Below are positions 35,992 to 48,200 of a stretch of DNA of 64,000 nt, piece after piece. This DNA is from Ptychodera flava (taxonomy: Eukaryota; Hemichordata; Enteropneusta; Ptychoderidae). Both the position numbers and the translations under genes were made by a program. Position 1 is the first letter of the stretch, and every line of letters starts with the position of its first letter. The stretch is from contig NC_091944.1 in assembly GCF_041260155.1 (NCBI RefSeq), forward strand, positions 27,513,832-27,577,831, read 5' to 3'. The notes under the pieces are model-generated. The model was not told where the DNA came from and did no database searches. It saw nothing but the letters and a program-made list of their open reading frames with translations.

Positions 35992-37227
35992 TTAGATATG
36001 GCCCAAAGTAACGAGCATGGAGTGGTTTGCCAGGAATTGGAAGTAGAACAAGAACTTTTTGACCTGGTTCAAACTTCCGTTTTGAGGTGCTTTTATCAAT
36101 TTGATTTTCATTGACTGCTGAGATGACTCAAGATTTTCTCTGGCTAATTCACATGCTTTAGAGAGTTTCGTACGAAAATCTGAGACATATTGCAAAATAT
36201 TCAGACAATCATCATCGTCTGATAGGAATTTCTCTTTAACGAGCTTAAGTGGGCCACGGACTGTATGTCCAAATACAAGCTCAAATGGGCTAAAACGAAG
36301 AGACTCTTGAATTGACTCTCTAACAGCAAAGAGCAAAAAATGAATTCCTTCATCCCACTGCTTCTCTGTGTCAAAACAGTAGGTCCTAACCATGTTTTTC
36401 AAAGTTTGATGAAATCGCTCAAGAGCACCCTGACTTTCTGGATGATAGGCGGATGACCTATACTGTTTAATGCCTAGCTGATCCATTACTTGTTGAAAAA
36501 TACCAGACATAAAGTTGGAGCCTTGATCGGACTGGACACATTTAGGGAGGCCGAATAAAGTGAAAATTTGACTAAAGCTCTCACTATAGTCTTTGTCTTT
36601 ATATTTCTCAGTGGTATGGCTTCTGGGAACCGAGTTGATGTACACATAATTGTCAGCATGTACTCATTTCCTGATCTTGTTTTTGGTAGGGCCCAACACA
36701 GTCTATTAGTATCCTACTAAATGGTTCTTGAAATGCAGGAATTGGCTGTAAAGGGCCTTTGGAATGGTCTGATTTGGCTTTCCTACCATTTGACATGTGT
36801 GACAGGTTTTACAGAAATGTGCTACATCCTGCCTGAGATTAGGCCAATAAAAGTGACTGAGAATTTTGTGATAAGTTTTCCTTACTCCCAAATGACCAGC
36901 CCAGGGGGTTTCATGGGCTAGGCGCAATATTTCAGCACGATAGGGCTTTGGAACAACAATTTGATGTTTTATAGCCCAATCGTCATCAACCAAGACATCT
37001 GGAGGTCTCCATTTACGCATGAGAATACCAGATTTTGTATAATAGGAAACAGAGCTATCTGAAGTTTTACCTTCATCATCTACCCTGTCAAACAAAGACA
37101 AAATATCTGGGTCTTTGTGTTGTTCTGCAATGAGATTTGATCTAGAAAATGTCTGACTTTGGTCAGCAGAAGTTTTACTGGAAGTTTCAAATCCACGAGG
37201 GATAACGGAATGATCCGTGTCAAACAC
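35992..37227 (-). mobile_element. integrase region of the Gmr1-like element
   Basis: An HHCC-type zinc head (H-ETPWAGHLG, then CKTCHTCQ) is followed by the DDE core with QSDQGSNFMS and YHPESQGALERFHQ. It lies upstream of reverse transcriptase, unlike standard Gypsy. Fossil, interrupted. Confidence 0.88.
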
Positions 37228-38290
37228 CTGACTGAGAAAGGTGTCTTTAAGTCAACATCTGTGACATTATTTTTGAGAGTATTTGATTCTCGGAAGTTTT
37301 CTTTGACATGGCTCGAGTAATGGCACATGAAGGAAATAAATCGGGTATCTCTTGTTCAATTGGCTCTGGATCCTGATCTAAACTAGGATTATCAGTCACA
37401 AGTGGATTAGTAATGACCTTGTCCCCAGCAAGGTCGTTTCCAAGAAGAAGGTGAATCCCTTCAAAAGGCAAAAAAGGCCTAATACCTACAGCCACAGGTC
37501 CAGAACAAAGTCCGAAGACAAATAGACATTATGGAGAGGAACAGGAATGTAGTCATTACAATCTACCCCCTTAATAAGAACTTTAGAACCTGAAATGACT
37601 TTTCAGAAAACGGCAGGGTATCTGCCAACAAAAGAGACGGGAAGCCCCGGTATCTCTTAAAATTTTGACAGGGGTAGCGGAAGAAAAATCACTAGAAAGT
37701 GATATAAAACCATCGTGAATAAATGGTTCGAAAATACCCATAATGCTATCTTGAGAAGAATTGACCTTGACCTCATTATTGGGGATGAGAGGGATTTAAC
37801 CTCAGAAAATGTGTTGCACACATTATTAGACTCTAATTGAGTTGATGAAGAAATAAAGCCGGTTGGCTTAGATCCACTTTGACCACTTTGACCTTCACGT
37901 TTTCTTTTCAATTTGAAACACTCTGACATTAAATGGCCGTCTTTCTTACAATAATTACAAGAAAGTGTACCGAACTGTTTGTCAGAAGGAGATTGAGACT
38001 TGGATCTGATGATGTGGGAGTGTTACTTGAATTTTGTGAACTGTTGTCATTTGATTTTCTACTCTCCTTTGAGAAATTCTTGGATGAAAAGGAGGAGTTA
38101 AATTTCCCTGCATTGTTTCTGTATGAAAAGGACTGGAATGGTTTGCTGAGAAATCAAGATTTATGGGTCAATGAATAATCATCGCCTAAACGTGCAGCAA
38201 CCTCCAACGTATCTGCCTTTTGTTCACTGATAAATGTCTTGATGTCACTCCGAATGCACCTTTTAAATTCCTCAATCAAAACAAGTTGTC

Positions 38291-39157
38291 TTAATTTTTT
38301 TCACAATTCTGACTGACCTTCTCGGAAGAAAACCAACGATCAAACTGTTGTTTATTTGTTCGAGCAAATTCAACATAAGTTTGATCCTTCACCTTCTCAC
38401 AATCCCAAAATTTCTGACGGTAAGCTTCAGGCACCAACTTATGGCCCTTGAGAATTAATTCCTTCCCAGAATCATAATTTGAAGCCTGCTCTACTGACAA
38501 CTGAATATAAATTTCCCTGGCTTTACCCACCAAAGCACTCTGCAAAAGCATAGACCAGGACTCCTTAGGCCAATTCAGACTCTGAGCAATTTTCTCAAAA
38601 TGAAGGAAATATTTATCAACATCCTTTTCTTGGAAAGGGGGAACTAACCTGAAATGCTTAGTGATGTCAAACTTGTCTGAAGGGAAGAATTTTCCTGATT
38701 GTCCAAGCTCTAAACGTCTCATTTCTAACTGTAGTCGATGTTCTTCCAATTCTCTCTCCTTTTCTCTCTGTCTTTCTTCCATTTGTAATTCTTTGTCTTT
38801 CATTTGTAATTCTTTGTCTTTCATTTGTAATTTTTCCTGCCTTTCCCTTTCTTCCATTTGCAATTTTTCCTTTTCTAATTCCAATTTCTTAAGCTCCAAA
38901 TCTGCCTGTATTTCTAATTCTAATTTTTTGAGTTCGAAGGAAGACTCAGGCTCATAATCTTTTAAGGCAGACTCCTCAAAATGGCCAGAATTAACTAAAT
39001 GTTTTGCAATCTTGAACTGAATTTCTCGCTTGCGCATAGATCTTTTGACATCTACTTTAAGGAAATTTGACAGTGCTATGAGGTTGTCTTTTCTGAGGGA
39101 ATTAAATGTGTCCTGATCAAGGTCATCCATAAATTCGTCTGGCTTGAATTCCGCCAT
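38291..39157 (-). mobile_element. gag region of the Gmr1-like element
   Basis: About 289 codons open from an ATG. A long Lys/Glu/Gln-rich coiled coil (KLQMEERERQEKLQMKDKEL-type) is followed by a capsid-like part with FRLVPPFQEKDVDKYF. The zinc knuckle lies further on. Fossil element part. Confidence 0.8.
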
Positions 39158-39258
39158 GATTGAATTTCGCTGAGTTCACAGTGTAAAGTAGTTTTGAAAA
39201 GATGTCAAAATGTTGTCAAACGGCTCAAAATATTCGTCTCCCGGACGAGCCCCCAATT

Positions 39259-39829
39259 TGTTACGTGCAGAGAAAACGAACAAAAGGGTGAACTCAGCAG
39301 TTAACGTTTAAGCAAAATTTATTACAAAAATAAAACTAATTGCTAAGTCAGGGATAGAGTACAAGCTTTAAGAGTGTACAGACTACTTATCTCAGCTGGG
39401 ACGGCAAAGCTCCAGTCTCAGAGTTGTAACAGTCAGTCGGATGAATGAACAGTCCTTTGGCTTGCAGGCTTGAAGCTGCACAAAGTCCACAGTATAAATC
39501 CAGCGTTGACAGTGAAGGTCTTGAAAAGTCTTGAGAATGACTACTGCTGGAGTTTAGTAACACACAAGAGACACGATCCCAAAAGTCTGACTGGAAGCTG
39601 TGCACGTCCCTTTTATAAAGGCATATAAGAACAATCTAGAACTTTTATTGACATGCTAATTACAGTTCTAAAATTATCTCCCTTACACAACTAATCAACT
39701 TTCCAGAACATTCCAAACATGACTAATTGAATTCAAGGTTGTGAGGTCATCAAGGGCAGTGACCTTGAGAATGTTCTAGACTAATTGAACTCAGGTCATG
39801 ATGAGTGTGGGGAAATGACCTACATAACA
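39259..39829 (-). repeat. 5' LTR of the Gmr1-like element
   Basis: 571 bases with a TTTATAAAAGG TATA box on the minus strand near 39611-39621; adjoins the tRNA-Pro-type primer site at about 39239-39256. Confidence 0.92.
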
Positions 39830-39863
<34 letters not shown>

Positions 39864-40106
39864 TACGTATGTATGTATGTATGTATGTATGTATGTATGT
39901 ATGCATGCACGCACGCATGCATGCATGCATGCATGCATGCATGTATGCATGTATGTATGTATGTATGTATGTATGTATGTATGTATGTATGTATGTATGT
40001 ATGTATGTATGTATGTATGTATGTATGTATGTATGTATGTATGTATGTATGTATGTATGTATGTATAGTATGTATGTATGTATGTATGTATGTATGTATA
40101 TATGTA
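39830..40106. repeat. (TA)n then (TATG)n with an ATGC run, before copy D exon 2
   Basis: TA to 39854, then TATG repeats with an inner ATGC/ACGC run (39900-39942). Long open frames through it are artefacts. Confidence 0.95.
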
Positions 40107-40217
40107 TGATAAATGCTTCATTAAAGTTGGTAAAAAATTATCTATACCTGGGTATTGTTGTCACGTTGTCAGATTTCACTTTAATATTTCTATTCGATAC
40201 GTTTGAACCATTTGTAG

Positions 40218-40403
40218 CATGGATCTCAGGGATATTTGATGTCGCCTTCGTAATATCGACAAGTTATGGAGTGGCCTTTTCAAAAAGATTTGGACACAGA
40301 AAAACTGTTATGGCTGCTGGTGTTTTAACATCACTAGGGATTCTTACAAGTGGGTTCACAATACACGTATACCAGTTGTACTTCACTTACGGAGTCTTAA
40401 CAG
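40218..40403 (+). CDS. copy D exon 2 (TM2-TM3)
   Basis: AWISGIFDVAFVISTSYGVA, then [13 protein letters not shown] and HVYQLYFTYG. 186 bases, open, phase 1 to phase 1. Confidence 0.9.
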
Positions 40404-41371
40404 GTAACATTGAATATTCATATCTCCAAAAAGGTTACATATTGTGTTTGCCGGAATAGTTCTGCACTTTACTACCTTGCCTTGCCAGAACATATCGGGA
40501 TCAGTGACGAGTCATTTCCTGTTTGAAAATGGAAATACAATAGCATTGGTCATTTTTAATTCAAATTTATTTATAGCTGAAGTTAGGATTACTTGTGGTG
40601 CAGGAAGTAAATATCCCTTGCCCGCGAGATATATCTGTAAATGTAGTGGACAGCTGTAAAGCAATGGTACGATTCGGTTGTCGCTCTCAATTAAAAAAAC
40701 AACATTCTATTTATCTTTTAATATTTTATTTTCTGGTTAAATTCACAAAAATGGCACCATTGATAGTGAAAAATCTAAATTTAGTGCAACACTTTATGGA
40801 CATATGAATATCGCTGGTTATACGATAAAACTCAGTTATCGTCTTTGGATAGATCAGCAAAATACAATTGAAAAAGAAATGATATGTGCAGTATATGCAG
40901 CCATAAACATGAAATCCTACAATACTTAAGTAGGGCCACTACACGAATGTGCAAGCTCATTATAGGGAAGGAACAACTTCGTCCTTGTACTTAATAGAGT
41001 GTATGAAAAACAAACGCTTGATTTAAAAAATATTCAATTTTTTTATTTAAACGGTTTAAGATTTGTCTCACAGATTTTCAAGACACTACATTTCCAATCG
41101 CAGTGGTACAGGTAGGCTGTAGAGAGGCGTATTACATTAAAAGCAAATTCAATAATATTCAGTAACTACTTCCTGTCTTGCCATACTACAAATGGCCATC
41201 CACCTCTCGAATTATTCTCAATAAGTCTGTATAACTATAATTGTCATACCTTGTCATGCCTTTTCTCCTGTGATTCCTACATTCAACCAATTAAGATACA
41301 TAAAACTATGTTTTTTAAATTCTCATAAGAAAATCAATTACTGTATACAAAGCTCTCTTTTTACACTCTAG
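40404..41371. other. copy D intron 2
   Basis: Non-coding, similar to intron 2 of C, F and G (for example the GGAAGTAAATATCCC stretch). No element recognised. Confidence 0.7.
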
Positions 41372-41925
41372 GAGCAGGAATGGGTCTAGCTTATGTGACC
41401 TGTATAGAAATCGTCAGCATACATTTCAAGAAGCGATTCCCCATCGCTATTGGACTGGCCATGGCGGGATCAGGTGCAGGTCAGTTTGTTTTATCCGTCG
41501 TTACTCAAATGATGGTGGATCGGTATGGCTGGAGAGGAATGCTTCTAATTATGTCAGCGTTTACTTTACACCTATGCGTGGCAGGAGCCCTCATGCGACC
41601 TCTAGGAGCAAATCGGCAAAGTGCAAAGCACAGATCACCTGACATGGGTTTACAAAGGTCACAGAAGGACGAGGTTTGCAACAAGAAGATTTTTATCACT
41701 GAAGAAAACGACTCAAAGGATGAAGATTCTACGGAATCATATGAGATGATAAGAGAGACGAGCAAGACCGTGCTTCAAAAACCAAAAACAACATTTGCTC
41801 GGTGTTTTAAATCGTATTTTTTATCAATATACGACATCTCTTTATTTCAAGAACCCGTTTTCATAACATTTTGCATTATTGGCATAGGACAAGTCTTTGG
41901 AACCAATTCAACTGCAGTGCATCTT
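41372..41925 (+). CDS. copy D exon 3 (TM4-TM7)
   Basis: Open, 2 + 184 codons. GAGMGLAYVTCIEIVSIHF, the TM5 signature, MMVDRYGWRGMLLIMSAF and HLCVAGALMRPL. The acidic/Ser loop includes EENDSKDEDSTESYEMI. Confidence 0.9.
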
Positions 41926-42113
41926 GTAAGTAGTAGCTACACAAACAAATTTGCTGTTGTTTCATGCTGCGAAATTTTTCTTAAACTGCAGTTTCCTACG
42001 GTTACTTACACCCTCACACAAGTAGAGATTAATAATTACAGCTACAAATCGTCCGAATATCCTAAATAATTTGTTTTGTCACATTACTTCTCGCAATTTG
42101 TTCTTGCTTGAAG

Positions 42114-42318
42114 GTAAGACGTGCCCGTGATTTTGGTATAGCAGACAGTTTTGGCGCATACATACCGGCCGTCATGGGATTGGTACAGTTAATTGGGCGA
42201 CCTTGTTTCGGCGCGGCAGGTCAGATATGATGTCTTAATCCGTCCATAACTTATGCAGTCGTCATATTTGCATGTGGGGTTTCACTAATTATCAGTATAT
42301 ACGCAAGATCCTTTACAT
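42114..42318 (+). CDS. copy D exon 4 (TM8-TM9), in-frame TGA
   Basis: VRRARDFGIADSFGAYIPAV, then GLVQLIGRPCFGAAGQI and TGA at 42228-42230, followed in frame by CLNPSITYAVVIFACGV. The codon is CGA in C and G. Confidence 0.88.
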
Positions 42319-42840
42319 GTAAGTATTCGTACTAAATATCAGTATCAGTATCTTTTGGATTATTGGCCGAACTGCTTTGCCGATAGAATATAGCAGCGGT
42401 AATGACATGTTTTCCAATATAAATGAATAGATAGGGAAAAAGAGTGGCAAACTGTTTATTTCTTGTCAAGTAAAAGAGTATTGCAAATGTAGTGCCAATG
42501 TTGCGCTATTTTGTCAACATATAGGCCTACATGTATTTCAATTAAGAATAAAAAGACAAATTCCTTCTATACGTATTCTCAGTGATTTTTATTTACACCA
42601 TCATAAGACATAATAAATAGCCTTGTTACCTTGTATTTAATTACCAACAAACTCTTAGAGATTGCAACTCTCCATCGCGTAATTCCCAACCACATTTTAC
42701 ATTTCCTGTCTTCTCATCGAGTTTCCCAAAAAAGGTTGTCATTTCTGCCGTAGTCAGAAAGGAACGACAGCACAGCTTTGACTTTTTACCTTGCAGTACT
42801 TATATGTTTTTTTTGTTATTTTCTTATCTTCACAATGTAG

Positions 42841-43005
42841 CACAAGTCATCTTGCTTGCAGTTTACGGTATATGTAATGGAGGATACTTTGTGTTCAGGC
42901 CAATTGTGATAAAGCACTTCCTTGGAGATGAGAGAGTAGGGCAAGCGATGTGTTTACTAGTCCATGTTCTTGGAATACTTTCTCTCTTCATCGGGCCGTT
43001 GGGAG
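42841..43005 (+). CDS. copy D exon 5 (TM10-TM11)
   Basis: SQVILLAVYGICNGGYFVF, RPIVIKHFLGDERVGQ and LFIGPLG. Open, phase 1 to phase 1. Confidence 0.9.
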
Positions 43006-43969
43006 GTAAAGTTTGCAGACGAGTCGCACAATATTTCGAACGATGGAACAAGCTATGAATGACGCCATGCATGCGTAGCGTTTATTTTAAAATTATAAAC
43101 ACATTTGAGGACTGCTTTAAGTCTTACTTGCTTTAGCAACTGGTGCATTTTCCCAGAGATAGTGTAGCCATTTATTACCACTAAGCTGGGTAAACCAGTT
43201 TGTAAACATTTGACTAAATTCTTTTGTAATGGCGCAAGTTATCATCTAGTTCAACCTGTGCCCCATATAAATCACTTTCTCTGGACCAATTTTAACACAT
43301 TTTATTAAGGACAGTGAAAGACTACACTTTTGCTCAAACTTTCCTCCACGGAACTTTCAACCATTCTCTTCGGAAATCAAAGATAAAACGCAGATTGGAC
43401 CTAGAGAAATACATAAGATTTTGTTTGGAATTCAAAAAGGCAATTATTCCTGTATCAACTCTGTGGGATGGGGAAAAGTGATCTTCCCCATGATTTTCGC
43501 AAACGAAGCCAGTGAAGGCTATATCTAATCCATAAGTTTTGAAATAAGCCCCCCAAGTGGCAAACGAAAAACATATTGTAAAAGTCTAAGAGTACGAATA
43601 ACTGGTCCTGAAGCGCATTCTACCTTAATCCAGACAAAGTACTAGTGCATTCTTAAAAGCATCCTGGTCATGTAATTATGGCGGCTCTAAATAGACAACC
43701 CGCAGTTGGCGTGTTTCTGACAGAGAAACCAAAACACTAAAAATCATTATATTCAAATTTCTGTTGTAATTCAATTTGTCGTAGATATCCCCTTTTTTAC
43801 AGAAAATACGCAAAGGGACAGGTCTTTTCATTATGAAAAAATGTGTTAGCCTTCGTCTGGGAATGAAACTTTTTGCAAATAATTGTACAAGTAAATGGTA
43901 ATGCCAATTAGAAAAGACACAAATTTTTGACATATACATGCCATACAGTATCATATTTTCTCCCTGTAG
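43006..43969. other. copy D intron 5
   Basis: Non-coding; carries the TTAA-type MITE at 43309-43623. Open minus-strand frames have no recognisable domain. Confidence 0.7.
43309..43623. mobile_element. TTAA-type MITE in copy D intron 5
   Basis: TTAA at 43305-43308 and 43624-43627. Internal TTTTGCTCAAACTTTCCTC matches the other copies, and the right end GCGCATTCTACC matches the family terminus. The left terminus has lost a few bases. Confidence 0.7.
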
Positions 43970-44175
43970 GTTGGATGCGCGATTCTTCAGGTATATACGA
44001 TGGATTTTATTGGTTATCAGGATCATTGTGGTTGCTCGGATCCATGTTAGCAGCTTTCCTTCCAATGATAAATAAACTTGGCAAACTCGGATGTTGTCAG
44101 GGAAAGTCTAAAGCGGAAGACAATGACATAGGAACGAAACCTGAATCAACCAACCTAACATTCAAAACTCCATAA
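43970..44175 (+). CDS. copy D exon 6 (TM12, tail, stop)
   Basis: GWMRDSSGIYDGFYWLSG, TM12 SLWLLGSMLAAFLPMI and a polar tail with a CC pair, ending ...TFKTP at TAA. The tail differs from subtype alpha. Confidence 0.9.
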
Positions 44176-44704
44176 AGTCCATACAGAATGCATGTAAGCA
44201 ACCGAGTAAAATCGAACCATAGAACAATAGAGTCACACGGAGATATTATTGTTTCATTCATTAAATTTGAATAGAATCAGTGTCACACATTCTTGCGGTA
44301 AAGTATTTGAAAATCAGTTTTCAACACTTTAACACCTGTTAAACATCTGCCAATGCCTTTGCTAATTATCACATGCAATCGAATCTTGTCAAACTTCATA
44401 GACATCGTCTTTTCATGTGAAATGTTTCCTAGAAGTTGAAGAGCTAATCTCGCAGTCCCTTTCCCGACAACCATGACAAACGAATAATATCAAACTTCAG
44501 TTGAAACTTTTCTCTGCACAGTAGTCAGCCTCAGTGAGTGTATTTTATATGTTTGTGATAAATGGCATTAGCTAATATTTCATAACACATCTAGTACACA
44601 TCTATACCATTTAATACCATACAGTTGTTATTTTAATGCCATTTATAGTATTCAGGTTTAATACATAGTTAGACACACAGTGTCAAGTTCAGGAATATTC
44701 CGCA

Positions 44705-44772
44705 TGTTGTGGTGGTTAGAAAGATGGTCGTTCGTTCAGGCGTCCCGGGTTCAATTTCCTAGGAGGCAAAGG
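44705..44772 (+). other. tRNA-like pol III promoter boxes (possible SINE)
   Basis: GTGGTTAGAAAGATGG resembles an A box, and GGGTTCAATTTCC (44747-44759) a B box about 35 bases on. A cloverleaf is not convincing. It lies at the seam between D-type flank and remnant E. Confidence 0.35.
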
Positions 44773-44927
44773 TTAAAATAGAATGTTTGGTTACAGAGAA
44801 ACACATGTATACGCCCGCAAGGCATACAGAGAGGCAAACCATGTGGCACCGAGCTAGACAGTCATGTGAGGGATGCACACGCAGTCTCCAGAGCGTTCGG
44901 ATGTGTGTTTCCTTCCTGCATGTATAG

Positions 44928-45222
44928 CGTAATTTATCTGACTTCTACGTTATATGTAGCAGAGGGTTCTTTATATAGAAGTCAGTCGTGATAAAACACT
45001 TTCTTGGAAAAGACAGAACATTGGCTGTCAGGATCAGCCTTGTTGTTTGCATCGGTGTTAGCGATTTCACTTCCTGTAGTTGATCACATTTGCACAAAAA
45101 GACATTACAAAGGAAAGACTGAAGCCAAAGATCATGATGCCGATATGAAGCTCTTTCTAAATGGATATGATGATTTTAGGAAGTCTTTAATGTTTAGCAT
45201 GTCAAAGTATATTGAATCTTAA
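44928..45222 (+). pseudogene. MCT/SLC16-like remnant E (exon 5 fused to exon 6)
   Basis: An eroded start of exon 5 (after TGTATAG, up to about 45015: GTCAGTCGTGATAAAACACTT) runs directly into the second half of exon 6 (LSGSALLFASVLAISLPVVD) with no intron between. The break removes TM11 and the WMRD motif. Wording and 3' flank match alpha copies A and B, not the adjacent beta copy D. It shows that an alpha gene once stood between D and F. Confidence 0.82.
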
Positions 45223-48200
45223 AAAGCTTTAGGTGACCAATTCGTATATGAGGCCGACCATGGTGAAGAACCACATTGCAACCACTTGGATAAAAACCAT
45301 ACAATTTTTATTTCATTGCGAAATAATCAACGCCGTGATTGTGTTTGATTGTCAACGATGGAGAAATTTTTAACCTATTTTGTAAAGCTGAAAAGCTGTA
45401 CTAAAGTGTGCACCCTCCACAAATGCTACTTCAATGCATTATCGTTGTCGTTTGTCTTTTAGAATCTCAAGACTCTACTATCATAATTCCAATTTCGAAT
45501 GGCATATTAGGTTACGACTGTGACCTATAGTTACCATCGTCTTGCTCTTTCAATTCTTTATCTGTCAATTAGCAATTAGGGAAAGTCTACACAAAAATCG
45601 CTTTCCCTATAGATACACCTTAAATTTGATCTGATGGGGCTCGGGGCTGACACTTAACAAATGATTCCCTCACATTTCACTAATGAACATCGCTTCAGTC
45701 ACCAAATTGTTACCGAATGACACTTTACGTGTGTTATGACCAGTCTAGTGCAGGATAGAGAATGCAGATGATGTGTTGATATTAATCCGCTATGAGGGAA
45801 AAAGGCCTCGAGTGATAACCAATTGAACTGTGTATATAAAAAATCATCCATCGACATAGATTATGACCCGGGCCTGAAGTTAGCAAAAACATTGGAACCA
45901 CTTACTGTCTGTGATAGACTTACAACCAAGCGTCTTTGGTCGATTTTAATTAGATGAACATGGCGATTTTGTCGACCCTTAGGTTGTAGTGACACGGCAC
46001 TTTACAATACAAGGGGATTTTTTTAAAACCCTTGGCAGATTTTGAATATTTGTATGTATGGGTATAGCAACCAAGAAAGTATTTGGACGCTATATACTGT
46101 AAAGCTAATACAGGTCCCAACAATGAAAGACTCAAGCATAAACTTTTGTCGTGCTACTAACAGTATGCCTACCATAGATAGGTCAATCATATGTATTTGT
46201 CTAGGACTTTGATGCCATACAAAAACCGATAATGTTTTTCCAAATCCTATGTTTTCATTGGCAACGAGGCTGTTATCTGAGGGGACGATATTTGGTCATT
46301 CAATATTTGATATAACTGACAAATGTTTTCATAGTGTGCGTTACCGCCGACGAAACAAATATTCATAAATTATGTTCTGATGGTCTGATTGCCCGATCTG
46401 TCACGAGACCAACGAAAGTTTGTTAAAACTGCCTTGCTACTACCCTGACACAGTTTTCACATCAATGGGCTGTTAACAGTTGATACTTGTTTCCAAAGAG
46501 GATTGTGCCGAGTTCCTTATGGGAAGAGTAGGTACGGTGCGCTGCGAGTTCGACTCCCATAGAAGATTCCTAAAGTACATGGGTATTGTAGGAGTAGGGC
46601 GTCCCGATTTAAAAACAAATTGTCTAGAGGTGGAAGGACATGAATATACTCTCCTTGGGTATTTTGGAAGAAATCAGAATTCTACGAGAACTGTGAAACC
46701 GGCCGCGACCATCTCTCTGCACTGACTCTCTTGTTTCCAGCACTCCCGCTGCCGTAAACATGAGAAACTTCCCGCTGTCTCTCAGTAATTGCAAAAGCCC
46801 CTTTAGCATTGCCCTCTCCCACTATGTGACGGTCTTTCTTTTCTCGTCGACACCCTACCAGCTGAAATCTATTCTCAGCTTTGTTTTAACCAAGCAGTCC
46901 GCTAAGCAGGGGATAAACAGTTTCTTATCTGACGTGTTTGAAGTGTCGTGCACATATCACGCCACTTCTGCAGGAGTTACACTGGTTGCCTTGACGTCAA
47001 TATTATCTACATCATATCAGTCATCACTCAAAACACTGTATCGTATATTGTAGACATGGTATTCTGTACAATAAAGATGTCACTTTTAGGGTTCCTGACC
47101 GTCAATTGATTAAATTTTTGTTTGTTTAGGTTAATGCAGTTAATATGAGAACTTTATCATTTTCGAGAAAATGTCTGTAGTTTTCACGAAGTAGCCATAT
47201 TGATCGACTATTCGTGCTCCTTTCAGTTTGGAAGCTTGTAACTATTCGTGGTAGGGGTATCTGTGTTTCAATAATGTTTCATGTCAAAAACGAATGTCAT
47301 GTATATGATAAACCAAGGTCGTTTAGCGAGGATATTCCATTTTCAAGGTGGTATCGCATTTCCACATTTCGGTATGTTCAAAATCTACCCTTTGTTGCTC
47401 TTCAAGAAAAATTTGGTTAATAGTGACACAAATTTACTCTACCTACGCCTAAAAATGGTGGCGCAGTTGATGTAACTGATCAAAATATCGCCAGTTGAGC
47501 GATGACATTCTTTCCGTCAATCCACTTGCTTTACCATCGAAACCCCTATCAGAAAATTAACAAATCTTGATGGTCATGAACTCACAACTTGTCAGTTGCA
47601 GAGCTTGAAGTAATCCATTGGTCGCATCTGTTTCAACTAATCGTCTAATGCATCTAGGTAGGCAAACGTTATTTTTCTTTCCAAGTCAAACATCGGAACA
47701 TTACAATTGCAAATTAACCCAAGTGGGAATGAGCGTTCAGAGTCATACCGTAAGTTTTCAGACCGGCAGGAATTCACAGCATACGGCAGCCAGTCACCTA
47801 ATGGAGAAGTAAAAGACAAAACTTCTCGGCGAAATCACAACTCAAAAAAGAATGGTTCTACAACCGAGCTAAATTGTTAGAATTTTTGTGACTGCGACCC
47901 CTCCACACAAACTGAGTCGTAAACAAAGCGTCAGTTTCTTTGTACTAGTGCTTCGAACTGTACTCAGTTTGACAGGCTAGGTGGGTTTGATAAGATGTGA
48001 CATTTTTTCTTTGACGCATGAGATAAGCTGACCTTCAAGAGATTGGTTTGTTTATAAGTTGATGTATAAAGTGATAAACTCAATAAACATTATGGGAGTT
48101 CTTTTTGTACGGGAGTTTTAGTACGTTTAGCAAATACTGCGAATTGAAATGAGTTTGCAATGAAAACATAATAGGGCTTTTGGTCAGAAACTTTCTATCC

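Larger units (their letters stand above)
33692..39829 (-). mobile_element. Gmr1-like Gypsy LTR retrotransposon (fossil, young)
   Basis: A 6.1-kb element read on the minus strand. Both LTRs are 571 bases (39259-39829 and 33692-34262), begin TG and end CA, and differ at only about five positions, so insertion is recent. The primer site TGGGGGCTCGTCCGGGAG after the 5' LTR fits tRNA-Pro; a purine tract precedes the 3' LTR. Parts in order: gag with a Glu/Lys-rich coiled coil (about 38290-39157), knuckle and protease region (about 37250-37960), integrase with its zinc-binding head (about 35990-37230), then reverse transcriptase and RNase H (about 34375-35810). Integrase before RT is the Gmr1-like order. 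No env seen. Coding is interrupted in roughly five places, so it looks defective. It lies in copy D intron 1, antisense to the gene. Confidence 0.9.
32150..44175 (+). pseudogene. MCT/SLC16-like transporter, copy D (complete, one in-frame TGA)
   Basis: Six coding exons are present: 32150-32309, 40218-40403, 41372-41925, 42114-42318, 42841-43005 and 43970-44175. All borders are GT-AG and all phases agree, giving 491 codons before the final stop. The protein starts MEAAKGVPPDGGWGW (TM1 family motif), has the TM2-3 loop [13 protein letters not shown], the TM5 signature YFKKRF-AIGLAMAGSG-style block and TM12 followed by a GCCQGKSKAEDND tail. The only lesion is TGA at 42228-42230, where C and G have CGA (Arg), just after TM8 at codon 339. 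A single CpG transition explains it. Intron 1 is 7.9 kb and contains Penelope-like remnants and a 6.1-kb LTR element. It is a very young pseudogene, a null allele of a working gene, or a sequence error. Confidence 0.87.

Noticed and set aside
36721-36921. Plus-strand frames within the LTR element
   Set aside because: Antisense shadows of pol regions that read on the minus strand.
41505-41765. Minus-strand open frames over exon 3 (also 60943-61203)
   Set aside because: Shadows of the conserved plus-strand transporter exon.
42228-42230. TGA in copy D read as selenocysteine or programmed read-through
   Set aside because: The paralogues have Arg (CGA), no selenoprotein family is involved, and a CpG transition explains it.
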